Assembly: GCF_030123505.1 (NCBI RefSeq)
Contig: NZ_CP126115.1
Location: forward strand, 5,594,001-5,658,000
Source of the DNA: Neobacillus sp. YX16
GTDB taxonomy: Bacteria > Bacillota > Bacilli > Bacillales > Cytobacillaceae
Direction: 5' to 3'
DNA length: 64,000 bases
The notes beneath the pieces were generated by a model, which did no database searches, was not told the origin of the DNA, and was given only the letters and a program-made list of their open reading frames with translations. The translations under genes and the position numbers were made by a program. Positions 1 to 8,934 of this stretch are shown here, piece after piece (within the stretch, counting starts at the first letter, position 1; every line of letters starts with the position of its first letter).

Positions 1-926
1 GTTAATTCCTTCGTACGCTTTACTAGCCTATCACGGAATGACTCGTAAATCCCTTCTTCGACAATCACACGGCTCGTTGCTGTACATTTTTGACCGATAG
101 ATTTAAATGCTCCGTTTACAGCTATATCAACCGCTCTTTCAAGATCTGCATCATTGAGAACAACGAGCGGATTCTTTCCTCCCATTTCCATCTGTACCTT
201 TTTTCCGTGTTCTACAGCCTGTTTTTGAATCTGCCGTCCTACTTGGTTCGAACCGGTGAAAGAAATGGCTTTTATATCTGGATGGTTCACCAATTCATTC
301 CCAATAACAGAACCTCTGCCAAATACACAATTCAGGACACCTGCTGGCAGACCAGCTTCATCAAAAGCCTTCATCACGTGACAGACAGATTTCGGTGTTA
401 AATCAGCAGGCTTAATCACCACTGTATTTCCGTATATAAGGGCTGGTGCCATCTTCCATACTGGAATGGCAATGGGAAAATTCCATGGTGTAATTAACCC
501 AATAGGACCTAGGGGTGTACGGGTCGTATACAAAAATGTTTTCTCACTCGCGGACGGAATGACATCTCCAATCGGCTGCCGTGCTTCAGCTGCAAAATAT
601 TCGAGGATGCTTACCGCGCGATTCGCCTCCCCCATCCCTTCCGAAAACGCTTTTCCCTCTTCCTTAATTAGATCCCGTCCTATTTCCTCAATGTTTTCTT
701 TCAAAATTACCGCAGCCTTTTGTAAATACGCTGCTCTTTGTTGAATGGAGAGTTTTTTCCAAGCAGGAAAAGCATTTTTTGCAGCAGCTACAGCATCCTG
801 AACATCAGCTGCTGCACTGGATGGGAATTCCCCCAAGCCTTCTCCATTATGTGGATTAAGATTCTCTTTATATTCATTTGTAGTTGGTTCTTTCCATTGG
901 CCGTTAATGTAATTCAAATGGCGCAT
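1..926 (-). CDS. Aldehyde dehydrogenase, 2-oxoglutarate-semialdehyde dehydrogenase-like (partial, C-terminus beyond window)
   Basis: This is the N-terminal ~308 codons of an NAD(P)-dependent aldehyde dehydrogenase read leftward; the stop lies outside the window. The start is the ATG at 924-926, with an AGGAGG site 7-12 bases upstream. Visible family motifs are the TPWNFP region, IKPADLTP, the FTGSNQVGRQ nucleotide-binding turn, MEMGGKNP with the general-base glutamate, and GQKCTATSR with the catalytic cysteine near residue 282. The overall pattern, including TTRTPLGPIGLITPWNFPIA, is closest in my recollection to B. subtilis GucD/YcbD, which oxidises 2-oxoglutarate semialdehyde in sugar-acid and hydroxyproline-type pathways. 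That substrate is inference. It lies 51 bases downstream of the sodium-solute symporter gene on the same strand and is probably cotranscribed with it. Confidence 0.9.
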   Translation of the reverse strand, partial: MRHLNYINGQWKEPTTNEYKENLNPHNGEGLGEFPSSAAADVQDAVAAAKNAFPAWKKLSIQQRAAYLQKAAVILKENIEEIGRDLIKEEGKAFSEGMGEANRAVSILEYFAAEARQPIGDVIPSASEKTFLYTTRTPLGPIGLITPWNFPIAIPVWKMAPALIYGNTVVIKPADLTPKSVCHVMKAFDEAGLPAGVLNCVFGRGSVIGNELVNHPDIKAISFTGSNQVGRQIQKQAVEHGKKVQMEMGGKNPLVVLNDADLERAVDIAVNGAFKSIGQKCTATSRVIVEEGIYESFRDRLVKRTKEL

Positions 927-977
927 CGATAAATCCTCCTAAACTCTTCTATCAATCTTTTTTACTTTTATTACATG

Positions 978-2453
978 CTAGATTACTAATTTAGTGTCAT
1001 TATCCACCTTAGCCGCCGTTTTCTTCGTTACAACACTTACTCCCAACGTTACAGCAACATTGATCATTAACACGGCTAATCCTAGATCTAAATCCTTAAT
1101 GACATTTGGGAATGACGGGAATAACGTTGCAAGTGACATTTCTGTAATCGTTGAATAAATGACGATGATACTGCCAACAATCATTCCAGCGAAGGCCCCT
1201 TGGACGGTAACGGGGTTCCTTTTCCAAAGGCTGAAAAACAAAGCAGGAAATAACTGAACCATAAAGCTATAAGACATAAGATATAGCGTAAGAATCGATT
1301 CCCCTCCATTAAAGGTAAAGAAAAGGGTTACCAACGCTATAATAGGCACAAACCTTTTGGCCATCCTTGCCATCTGCTGATCTGTTGTGTTCGGTTTCCA
1401 TGCTTTATAGATATTTTTAGAAAGAATCGTTGAAACCGCCGTCAATACCAAAGAACTTGGGATAAGGGCGGCCATGGCTCCAGCTGCGCCAATGACCCCG
1501 ACAAACCAAGGGTCGAAAGACAATTTCGCCATTTTAAATAAGGCTAAATCTGTATCTGGCCCCTTTAAATCTGGCACTTGTAAAACACCAGAAAAACCGA
1601 TAATCAAAGAAAAAACGATAATAATCTGGTAGATAGGCATGACCCCTGCATTTATACGCAGTGATTTTCCACTTTTAGCTGAGAATATCCCCGCCATCAT
1701 ATGTGGAAACATGTAAAATGCCAGTGCTGTCATGATCGTAGCCGAAACAAACCATGAAATGCTTAATCCTTGTTCTGGGAAAATTAAAAATCCAGTTTTG
1801 GCGGTATCAATGGCTTCAAACATCGGCTCTATGCCGCCGTAATAATGAAAAGGGAAATAGAACCCCATAAAGACCATAACACCTAAGATCAAGATATCTT
1901 TAATAATGGCTGTCCATGCGGCTCCGTGCATCCCAGATACCGTTACATAAATGGTAACAGCAATAACCGCTACGACGATGGCCATCTGAGGAGAGATAGA
2001 ACCGTAGGACGCTTCCGATACAATAATTCCTAATCCTTTTAACTGCATCACTAAGTATGGGATAACGGCAACAACACTTATGATCGCGACGAGAATACCA
2101 AGTGCCTGACTGTTATACTTTTTCTCGTAAAAATCTGATTGGGATATGACTTTATTTTCCTTCGCATACTTCCAAATAGGTGGCAGCAGCCAGTAAGCGA
2201 TTACAAAGTAGAAGCAATTGAAAGCGTATAGGGCGGGAGGCATGCCGGATCGATAAGCACCACCGCTTGCTCCTAGGAATGTATAGGTAGTAAACATCTC
2301 ACCCGCTAATAAAAAGAACATCAAAAGACTTCCAAAACCCCGTCCCCCGACAGACCACTGCTCCATATTCATTTCTTTCCCTTTTCGAGCTTGCAAACCT
2401 AACCAAATACACAATCCCAGGAAAAAAAGGATGACGAGAAGGGCTGCGTTCAT
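978..2453 (-). CDS. Sodium:solute symporter (SSS family), YodF/YhjB-like
   Basis: A 491-residue integral membrane protein with about 13 hydrophobic segments and the SSS-family order of helices. The sequence starts directly with a membrane helix, then shows the conserved GGRGFG stretch and the GEMFTTYTFLGASG segment typical of the family's first core helix. It should drive uptake of an organic solute with Na+ or H+; the substrate cannot be read from sequence. The start ATG at 2451-2453 overlaps the stop of the upstream DUF3311 gene and has a strong AAGGAGGAAG site. A DUF3311 protein directly preceding an SSS symporter is a recurrent Bacillus arrangement (yhjC-yhjB). The aldehyde dehydrogenase downstream suggests import of a compound whose aldehyde product is oxidised. 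Confidence 0.9.
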   Translation of the reverse strand: MNAALLVILFFLGLCIWLGLQARKGKEMNMEQWSVGGRGFGSLLMFFLLAGEMFTTYTFLGASGGAYRSGMPPALYAFNCFYFVIAYWLLPPIWKYAKENKVISQSDFYEKKYNSQALGILVAIISVVAVIPYLVMQLKGLGIIVSEASYGSISPQMAIVVAVIAVTIYVTVSGMHGAAWTAIIKDILILGVMVFMGFYFPFHYYGGIEPMFEAIDTAKTGFLIFPEQGLSISWFVSATIMTALAFYMFPHMMAGIFSAKSGKSLRINAGVMPIYQIIIVFSLIIGFSGVLQVPDLKGPDTDLALFKMAKLSFDPWFVGVIGAAGAMAALIPSSLVLTAVSTILSKNIYKAWKPNTTDQQMARMAKRFVPIIALVTLFFTFNGGESILTLYLMSYSFMVQLFPALFFSLWKRNPVTVQGAFAGMIVGSIIVIYSTITEMSLATLFPSFPNVIKDLDLGLAVLMINVAVTLGVSVVTKKTAAKVDNDTKLVI

Positions 2454-2641
2454 ACTTCTTCCTCCTTATTCGCTGGATCCAGCTTATTGGCAATGATCAA
2501 GAACAAGGATGTCAGGCCCACCCAGCATATAGCCCAAAACAGGACAAATGGCAATCCAAGTACATAGGGTTCCACTTTATTAATGACAAAAAGTGAACCC
2601 AAGGCTGGTATTAAAGTTAATAGATATACCTTCTTCTTCAT
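2450..2641 (-). CDS. DUF3311 small membrane protein, symporter partner
   Basis: A 63-residue protein with two hydrophobic helices separated by a short loop and a charged C-terminus (NKLDPANKEEEV). Length and pattern fit DUF3311, a family almost always encoded immediately upstream of a sodium:solute symporter and presumed to be an accessory subunit. The stop codon overlaps the symporter start (ATGA-type overlap), so the two are translationally coupled. The start ATG at 2639-2641 is preceded by AGGATGGTGAAAT. The 185 bases between this gene and the amino acid permease end upstream are AT-rich. They hold a possible TTGACT -35-like box reading leftward near 2706-2711 but no convincing -10, so the promoter is not assigned. 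Confidence 0.85.
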   Translation of the reverse strand: MKKKVYLLTLIPALGSLFVINKVEPYVLGLPFVLFWAICWVGLTSLFLIIANKLDPANKEEEV

Positions 2642-2826
2642 ATTTCACCATCCTAGTTTCGAATAGATAAATGTAATACAGTAAACAGTATGTTTTATTT
2701 GGATAGTCAATATTTGAACCTTCTGACAATTAAAACTCCATTAAACCATTTTCTCTTTGAATTGGAAAGGTATCTGATCTATGGATGCCCATCTTTTATC
2801 CATACACCACGTAGACTTTTTTAAAT

Positions 2827-4254
2827 CTATTGCACTAGTTTATCGGGCTCTCCATTTGTTAGGATGGATGTATCCCTTTTCTTTCTTGTAAATTTAAAGT
2901 AGTAAAAAACATAACAAGCGGCAACAAAGCCGAATCCTATATAAAGCGATGTCCGCTGTGCCGGATCGAAAGCAGTAAACACGACGATTCCTACGCACAT
3001 GATAAGGCATAAAATTGGAACCAGCGGGAAGAAAGGAACTTTAAATTTCAAATCCGCAAGCTTTCCGCCACCCGCAATATACTGTTTGCGGAATTTATAC
3101 TGTGCAAACGCAATGGCCATCCACGTAACTACCCCTCCAACACCACTGATCGCAAGCAGGACAACAAATAATGTTTCTTCTGCTATCACACTGGTAAGCA
3201 AGGAAAGCAAAGCAAAGGCGAGTGTCACAAGCAAGGCGTTCATAGGAACACCGCGTTTGTTTACCTTACCGAATGCCCGCGGAGCCTGTCCGCTTTGGGA
3301 AAGTGAAAAAAGGATTCTCGTACAAGCAAACAAACCTGTATTCCCCACTGAAAGGATCGCTGTTAATATAACAAAGTTCATAATATCAGCCGCATAAGGA
3401 ATTCCTGTCATATCGAATACCGTTACAAATGGGCTTTCGAGCACACCCGCCTGTTTCCACGGAACAATGGCTGATAAGACAAAAGTGGCCAGTACATAGA
3501 AAAGTAAAATACGGACGATGATACTCCGGATTGCTTTTGGGATACTCTTTTCGGGATCCTCTGTCTCACCGGCTGCAACTCCCATAATTTCCGAACCCAT
3601 AAAGGCATAAACGACTGTCATCACGGATATAAAGACGCCGATGAAACCTGTTGGAAATATTCCGTCACCGAAAAAGTTTGAAAGGTAGGGGGCCGATTGT
3701 CCCTGTATAGGAATCAAACCGAAAATCGCTGCCCCGCCAACGACAATAAAAAAGAGAACAGCTACTACTTTAATCGCAGAGAACCAGTACTCCATCTCAG
3801 CAAAGCTTCTTGTAGTCAAGGCATTTATACCGAATAAAAGTAAGGAGAAAACGGCACACCATACCCATACTGGTACATCTGGAAACCACCTGGCCATCAG
3901 CAATCCGGCTGCAATAAACTCTAGTCCTACATATATGGCCCAGCTAAGCCAGTAAGTCCAGCCAATCATAAACCCAGAGGCAGGGCCGATAAACCGCTCT
4001 GCATGGGCCTGAAATGAACCGGAAACCGGCATGACGACGGATAGCTCCCCTAGACAAACCATAACCAAGTACATGAGCAAGCCTCCGAATAAATAGGCGG
4101 TAATAGCCCCGAAAGGTCCGGCCTCGCCAATCGCATACCCCGATCCTAGGAAAAGACCCGTTCCAATAACTCCCCCTATAGAAAGCATAAATAAATGCCT
4201 GCTTTTCATCGAACGTTTTAATTCTTTTGGTTGACTTCCTTGTTCTGGCTTCAT
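2827..4254 (-). CDS. Amino acid permease (APC superfamily, AAT-type)
   Basis: A 475-residue permease with 12 predicted membrane helices. The N-terminus carries the AAT signature: basic residues, then the SIGGVIGTGLFLGSG motif of helix 1, and GELSVVMPVSGSFQAHAERF in helix 3. The EIMGVAAGETEDPEKSIPKA segment after helix 6 is also diagnostic. These proteins take up amino acids with H+. Its closest relatives in memory are the B. subtilis YtnA/YbxG/RocE group, so a specific substrate is not assigned. Start ATG at 4252-4254 follows AGGGGGAATTGT. It lies 69 bases downstream of the dehydrogenase gene on the same strand, which fits import of the amino acid or amine that the operon degrades. Confidence 0.9.
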   Translation of the reverse strand: MKPEQGSQPKELKRSMKSRHLFMLSIGGVIGTGLFLGSGYAIGEAGPFGAITAYLFGGLLMYLVMVCLGELSVVMPVSGSFQAHAERFIGPASGFMIGWTYWLSWAIYVGLEFIAAGLLMARWFPDVPVWVWCAVFSLLLFGINALTTRSFAEMEYWFSAIKVVAVLFFIVVGGAAIFGLIPIQGQSAPYLSNFFGDGIFPTGFIGVFISVMTVVYAFMGSEIMGVAAGETEDPEKSIPKAIRSIIVRILLFYVLATFVLSAIVPWKQAGVLESPFVTVFDMTGIPYAADIMNFVILTAILSVGNTGLFACTRILFSLSQSGQAPRAFGKVNKRGVPMNALLVTLAFALLSLLTSVIAEETLFVVLLAISGVGGVVTWMAIAFAQYKFRKQYIAGGGKLADLKFKVPFFPLVPILCLIMCVGIVVFTAFDPAQRTSLYIGFGFVAACYVFYYFKFTRKKRDTSILTNGEPDKLVQ

Positions 4255-4323
4255 ACAATTCCCCCTGTATTTTTTCTATCCGTATAAGGGATAGGGCAAA
4301 TAATGACCCATTTTATTACCTGC

Positions 4324-5499
4324 TTATCTGACGGCTTCCTTTTCAGACATACTTGTAAACTCTAATAAATCACTGACTTCAGGTTTAAAAATTTCATACG
4401 CAACATCCCGCTGATATCGGTTTTGTTTCTTCGCTTCTGAAAATAGTCGATGGGTATTTTTTCGGCATAGCTTTTCAATATCATCCATCACTGCCTGCGG
4501 GTCTGGTTTGACCAGTCCAAAAATAACAGCGTCATAAAATCTGATTGCCCCTAGGTTCGCAACAAAATCATTAACGATATCAATTCCTCTTTGTTTGATG
4601 ATTTCATCTCCTTCGGAAGATACTGGTATATTAGCAGCCTCAACAATCAAACTCGCTTTAACAGTATCAGCATTAGACTTGTTGATCACGTCCTCTAATG
4701 CACATGGGATAAGAATATCGCAATCCACATCGAGCCACTCAGAGTTGGGCCTTACCGTATAGGTTGGTTCAAAATAATCTTGGTCCATTTCTCCATATAC
4801 ATTCTTATGGTCAATAAGATTTTGAATATCCAATCCTTCTTCACAGGTGACTAATAAGTTCGCATCTGAAATTCCGACGATTTTATAACCTAATTGAGAC
4901 AGTTTTAATGCACAGCTTGCCCCTACACAACCAAAGCCTTGGATAACAACCTTCGCGCCGTCCTTACCTTTTTTAAACTTCCATGCTTCATCGGCTGAAA
5001 AGGCAACACCATATCCTGTGACAGCATCATTTAAAAGCAATCCATCAATTCTGGTTTTCATCAGTCCATCAAAATCCTTGATTCCTTGAAGAATCGCAGG
5101 ATTTTGTTTCATTGATTGGGTTAGAGGGATGTCGATGCCGAATTCGTTAAAGATTTGCAGTACATCTTCGTACTTCGTACCCAAGTCACTTCCTAAAGAT
5201 ACCCCGCTATCAATATAAGGCATCATGGCAATTAAAAACCTTCTTAAGACGGCATTAGCATCTGGAGCTTTATAATCATACTTAATACCAGCTTTACATC
5301 CTCCGGTCGTTCCGCTGTCACTAGCTACATACTTATAAGCCATAGCGTGGGCCAATCTTTCAACCTCTTCTTTTGTTACTGTCGGATGCATTCTCGTACC
5401 GCCGCCTGTATATCCTTTCACGAAATTATGAACAACAAGCCACCCCTGTGCGTCTGTTTCTGTATCATTCCACTCAACAATTAAATATGGTTTAGACAT
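4324..5499 (-). CDS. Glu/Leu/Phe/Val-family dehydrogenase (glutamate-dehydrogenase-like, divergent)
   Basis: A 391-residue NAD(P)-dependent amino acid dehydrogenase, interconverting an L-amino acid with a 2-oxo acid and ammonia. Both family lysines are visible: one in AMAYKYVASD and one in TTGGCKAGIKYDY (near residue 65). The first is the substrate carboxylate ligand and the second the catalytic region; GSDLGTKYEDV holds the conserved aspartate. The Rossmann motif VVIQGFGCVGASCA lies near residue 188. The glycine motif is GGCKAGI rather than the usual GGAKGGI, and the N-terminus is about 30 residues shorter than housekeeping glutamate dehydrogenases. Its place between a 2-oxo-acid decarboxylase-like gene and an amino acid permease suggests a dedicated substrate. 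Phenylalanine, valine or another amino acid is as likely as glutamate. The start follows TAGGAGGTATTGGA. Confidence 0.85.
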   Translation of the reverse strand: MSKPYLIVEWNDTETDAQGWLVVHNFVKGYTGGGTRMHPTVTKEEVERLAHAMAYKYVASDSGTTGGCKAGIKYDYKAPDANAVLRRFLIAMMPYIDSGVSLGSDLGTKYEDVLQIFNEFGIDIPLTQSMKQNPAILQGIKDFDGLMKTRIDGLLLNDAVTGYGVAFSADEAWKFKKGKDGAKVVIQGFGCVGASCALKLSQLGYKIVGISDANLLVTCEEGLDIQNLIDHKNVYGEMDQDYFEPTYTVRPNSEWLDVDCDILIPCALEDVINKSNADTVKASLIVEAANIPVSSEGDEIIKQRGIDIVNDFVANLGAIRFYDAVIFGLVKPDPQAVMDDIEKLCRKNTHRLFSEAKKQNRYQRDVAYEIFKPEVSDLLEFTSMSEKEAVR

Positions 5500-5604
5500 T
5501 CCAATACCTCCTAAGAATCTCTTCCTTCAAGCATCATGCAGCTACGATTAAAAATACTATTAACACTACGAATATGTTGTTAATACCTTAAAAAAAATAG
5601 GTTA

Positions 5605-7077
5605 CTAGTCAAACCAGCGAATAGGCTTTGGATCCAAATTTATGTTAATCTGTTTTGTTTCCTGGTATTCATCCAATCCATACGTGCCAAGGCTTCGGCC
5701 AATACCGCTTTGTTTGTGTCCGCCCCATGGAGCTTGGATAGTTGTAAGATGGTAGGCGTTTACCCAAGTGATGCCGGCACGAACCTTTTTGATGACACGT
5801 AGGGCTTTGTTTTGGTCAGTAGAGAAAACAGCACCTGCTAGTCCATATTCTGTGTCATTGGCAATCTTGATGGCCTCCTCTTCATCTATGAATCTCTGGA
5901 TGGTAACGACAGGGCCAAAGATTTCTTCCCTGACAATCCGCATATCCGTTGTTACATTAGTAAAGACAGTAGGTTCAATGAAAAATCCATCTTCCAAACC
6001 TTTACCCTCGATTCTATTCCCGCCAAGAGCAAGGTTCGCACCTTCTTCTTTACCAATCTGAATGTAATTTAGAATGCTCTTAAAGTGCTTTTCACTTACA
6101 ATAGCCCCCATTTGGGAGTGCTCATCATTTCCAGGACCTACTCGAATCTCTTTTGCCTTTTGTATATATTTCTTAACAAATTCATCGTAGAGTCCTTCTT
6201 GGACAAGAATCCGGCTTCCAGAAGAACAAACTTGACCAGATCCCATGAAAATGCCAAATAAAGAGTAATCAACGGCTGTTTCCAAATCGGCATCATCAAA
6301 GATGATATTCGGAGATTTCCCTCCCAGCTCAAGGGATACTTTTTTCATGTTTCCGGCTGAGGCCTGCATGATATAGCGGCCGACCCCTGTGCTTCCAGTA
6401 AAGGAAACCATATCGACATCATGGCTTTCAGCAATCGTCTGGCCAACCACCGGTCCATCTCCCATAATGAGGGCAGCTGCTCCCTTTGGTAAATCGGACT
6501 GATCCATCAGTTCAAACAATTTCACTGCTGTCATCGGAGTAATTTCCGCCGGTTTTAAAAGGATACTATTACCAGCCGCAAGTGCCGGTGCAATCTTCCA
6601 TACACTCATCAATAAGGGGAAATTCCAAGGGACAATTAATCCCGCAACTCCCATCGGTTCCTTAATGATCAATGTCTGCATATTTCCGGAGGTTTCATAA
6701 ACCTGGCCGTTAGGCACATTAAGCAGACCTGCATAATAACGAAATGTATTCACAGCCTCCTCAACATCCGATTCTGCTTCTCTTTTCGTTTTCCCGTTAT
6801 TCTCTACTTCTAAATCTCTTAATTCATCAAAGTTTTCCTGTAATAGATTAGCAATCTGAAGTAAAACAGCCGCCCTCTCCTGTGGGGATTGATCAGACCA
6901 TATACCACTTTCAAATGTTCTTTTTGCTATTTTGATTGCCTCTTCTGTTTCTTCCTTCGTAGCGCTCGATGCCCTGGCAATGACTTTCTGTGTAGCGGGA
7001 TTAATAATATCAAGTTTGTTCGGGTTACTTGATTCTACCCATTGCCCATTTATATAGTGTTTTAACTCTTTTATCAT
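5605..7077 (-). CDS. Aldehyde dehydrogenase, betaine-aldehyde dehydrogenase (GbsA)-like
   Basis: A complete 490-residue aldehyde dehydrogenase. Motifs in order are IVPWNFPLL, LLKPAEITP, FTGSTGVGRYI, LELGGKSPNII with the glutamate near residue 251, GQVCSSGSRILV with the catalytic cysteine near 284, and EEIFGPV. The C-terminal segment APWGGHKQSGIGRSLG and the ending IRWFD recall B. subtilis GbsA, which oxidises glycine betaine aldehyde. Phenylacetaldehyde dehydrogenases are also similar, so the substrate is open. It is the third gene leftward from the Rieske gene, directly after the ThDP enzyme whose expected aldehyde product it could oxidise. A GGAGG site precedes the start by about nine bases. 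A 9-bp hairpin (7109-7129) lies in the upstream gap. Confidence 0.9.
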   Translation of the reverse strand: MIKELKHYINGQWVESSNPNKLDIINPATQKVIARASSATKEETEEAIKIAKRTFESGIWSDQSPQERAAVLLQIANLLQENFDELRDLEVENNGKTKREAESDVEEAVNTFRYYAGLLNVPNGQVYETSGNMQTLIIKEPMGVAGLIVPWNFPLLMSVWKIAPALAAGNSILLKPAEITPMTAVKLFELMDQSDLPKGAAALIMGDGPVVGQTIAESHDVDMVSFTGSTGVGRYIMQASAGNMKKVSLELGGKSPNIIFDDADLETAVDYSLFGIFMGSGQVCSSGSRILVQEGLYDEFVKKYIQKAKEIRVGPGNDEHSQMGAIVSEKHFKSILNYIQIGKEEGANLALGGNRIEGKGLEDGFFIEPTVFTNVTTDMRIVREEIFGPVVTIQRFIDEEEAIKIANDTEYGLAGAVFSTDQNKALRVIKKVRAGITWVNAYHLTTIQAPWGGHKQSGIGRSLGTYGLDEYQETKQININLDPKPIRWFD

Positions 7078-7108
7078 AGCTTTGTACCTCCAAGTATGGC
7101 TTACGCTC

Positions 7109-7129
7109 CCCCCACTTTAGAAGTGGGGG
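7109..7129. other. Perfect 9-bp hairpin between ThDP enzyme and aldehyde dehydrogenase genes
   Basis: CCCCCACTT, loop TAG, AAGTGGGGG: a perfect stem within the 70-base gap. It is followed by ATGAACG on the plus strand. No T-tract follows on either strand, so it is not an obvious terminator; an mRNA-stabilising or attenuating role is possible. The GC-rich hairpin with this flank also recalls the subterminal hairpins of IS200/IS605 elements, but no transposase is present. The resemblance is from memory only. Confidence 0.5.
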
Positions 7130-7147
7130 ATGAACGTTAGTGGAAAT

Positions 7148-8863
7148 CTATCCCTGTTTTGGACGGAAAGAGGCGATATATTCGTCCGAATCCTTGTATT
7201 CCAATACTCCTACTGCTTCTACATCGACTACAACCATATAAGGCTTTTTGCTTGCGATTGCATTCGCTAATCCTGCCTTGAACTCTTCAACCGAGCGTAC
7301 CTTCTCTGATTCGAAGCCCATTGATTTTGCCAGCATGACGAAATCAGGGTTTTTCAAGTCTACCGATATACGTCGGCCATATGCCGCTTCTTGATAGTAT
7401 CTTAAGATTCCATATCCACCATCATCAAATAATAGGACGATAATCGGTGCATCCTCCTGAATCGCTGAGATCATCTCACTTGAATTCACCATGAATCCAC
7501 CATCACCTGCAATTAGAACGACTTTCTTATCCGGCTGACCGATTTGGGCGCCAATCGCCATTGGCAAACCTTGTCCAATTCCTCCGCCTGTCATGTACAG
7601 GTAATTTCTTGGTTCATAAATATCGAACAATTTATTTCCCCAAGTGTATCCAGGGATCGTCACATCCGTCACCAAAACTGTATTCTCAGGCAGTTGTTCA
7701 CGCATAATATCCGCCACTTCTCCATAAGGCCCAATTTGGCTGCGCAGGTCATCACGAACAGATTGACGGGCAAACTTCACTTCTTCTACATAAGCTTGGT
7801 CAGGCTGGATTTCCTTATTTGCCAAAATCGTGTTGATCTCTTGTAAAACGGCCTTGGCATCTCCGTTCAGTGTATACAATGTATCAAAGTTACGATTAAA
7901 GGCATTAGGGTTCATATCAATATTAATATGATTTTCCGGTACCGGAAGTGTCCATCCATTCGTTTCACTTCCACGGAAACGGACCCCGACACTAATAAGT
8001 AAATCCGACTTTTTCAATAGTTCCTCCACTTGAGGGAAATACGCAAAATTGCCGATGCAAAGCGGGTGGTTTTCAGGGATAGACCCTTTTCCGGATTCAC
8101 TTGTAACGACCGCAGGCTGAATTTTATCAACCAGCTTTTGCAGTTCCTCTGATGCACCTGACGCAATGACCCCATTTCCTGCCCAAATGATCGGTCTATT
8201 TGCAAGGGCAATCCTTTCAACAACATCAGCAGGAATGTTGATTTTCACTTCTGGATTTAGAACCGTTTCCACATCAATTAATTGATTGTTAGGAATGATT
8301 CGCGCTTGGAAATTGGTTGGAATGGAAACCGTTACCGGACCTGTTGGCACCGTCAGCGCTTCTTTGATTGCTTTACGCATAAACGGAATGATTTGCTTTG
8401 GACGCTTCAATAAATAAGCTGCTTTGTTCGCACCCTCCATCATTTTTAACTGGTCTTTTGCCTCGTGAATATAACGTTGATCTGTTCCAATATAATGAGA
8501 ATCTGCTTCCCCTGTAATGTGCAAAAGAGGAGTGCCCGAGTTCCATGTTTCTGACAAGGAACCTGCCCCGTTCCCTGCACCAGAACCAGTACTTGTGATG
8601 ACAACGCCCAATTTTCCTGTAGCACGGGCATAGGCATCAGCCATGTTGACCGCGCCGCTTTCACCACGGGCCGTAACGGTGCGGATGTTTCCATCCCTAA
8701 GGATTGCATCATAAATTGGCATATTGTGGATACTAACGATTCCAAATACTGCCTCTACTCCAGCTTGCAGGAGCTCTTTTACGATGGCATCCGCAACTGT
8801 GAATTCTGTTTGGTAACCTTTAAGATTTGGTTCTGCAACTGCTGTGAATGTTTGATTATTCAT
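7148..8863 (-). CDS. ThDP-dependent enzyme of the pyruvate decarboxylase/acetolactate synthase/benzoylformate decarboxylase superfamily
   Basis: A 571-residue three-domain ThDP enzyme. The N-terminal PYR domain has the cofactor-activating glutamate in TARGESGAVNMADAYARA (near residue 64) and the STGSGAGNGAGSLSETW loop. The central domain spans about 190-330. The C-terminal PP domain has the metal-binding motif starting at AGDGGFMVNS (near 451) and ending LLFDDGGYG rather than the usual NN. The likely reaction is non-oxidative decarboxylation of a 2-oxo acid to an aldehyde, matching the aldehyde dehydrogenase next to it; acetolactate-type carboligation is an alternative. I chose the ATG at 8861-8863 because the GGAGG site abuts the earlier in-frame ATG at 8867-8869 but sits six bases before this one. 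Confidence 0.88.
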   Translation of the reverse strand: MNNQTFTAVAEPNLKGYQTEFTVADAIVKELLQAGVEAVFGIVSIHNMPIYDAILRDGNIRTVTARGESGAVNMADAYARATGKLGVVITSTGSGAGNGAGSLSETWNSGTPLLHITGEADSHYIGTDQRYIHEAKDQLKMMEGANKAAYLLKRPKQIIPFMRKAIKEALTVPTGPVTVSIPTNFQARIIPNNQLIDVETVLNPEVKINIPADVVERIALANRPIIWAGNGVIASGASEELQKLVDKIQPAVVTSESGKGSIPENHPLCIGNFAYFPQVEELLKKSDLLISVGVRFRGSETNGWTLPVPENHINIDMNPNAFNRNFDTLYTLNGDAKAVLQEINTILANKEIQPDQAYVEEVKFARQSVRDDLRSQIGPYGEVADIMREQLPENTVLVTDVTIPGYTWGNKLFDIYEPRNYLYMTGGGIGQGLPMAIGAQIGQPDKKVVLIAGDGGFMVNSSEMISAIQEDAPIIVLLFDDGGYGILRYYQEAAYGRRISVDLKNPDFVMLAKSMGFESEKVRSVEEFKAGLANAIASKKPYMVVVDVEAVGVLEYKDSDEYIASFRPKQG

Positions 8864-8934
8864 TTTCATCCTCCAAATATGTCTAGTAATATATTTCTAT
8901 ATAACTCTATTTTCATATAAAACGAAGGGGTACG

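Noticed and set aside
466..932. Plus-strand frames of 64-92 codons at the left edge
   Set aside because: Antisense to the aldehyde dehydrogenase, which has complete motifs on the minus strand.
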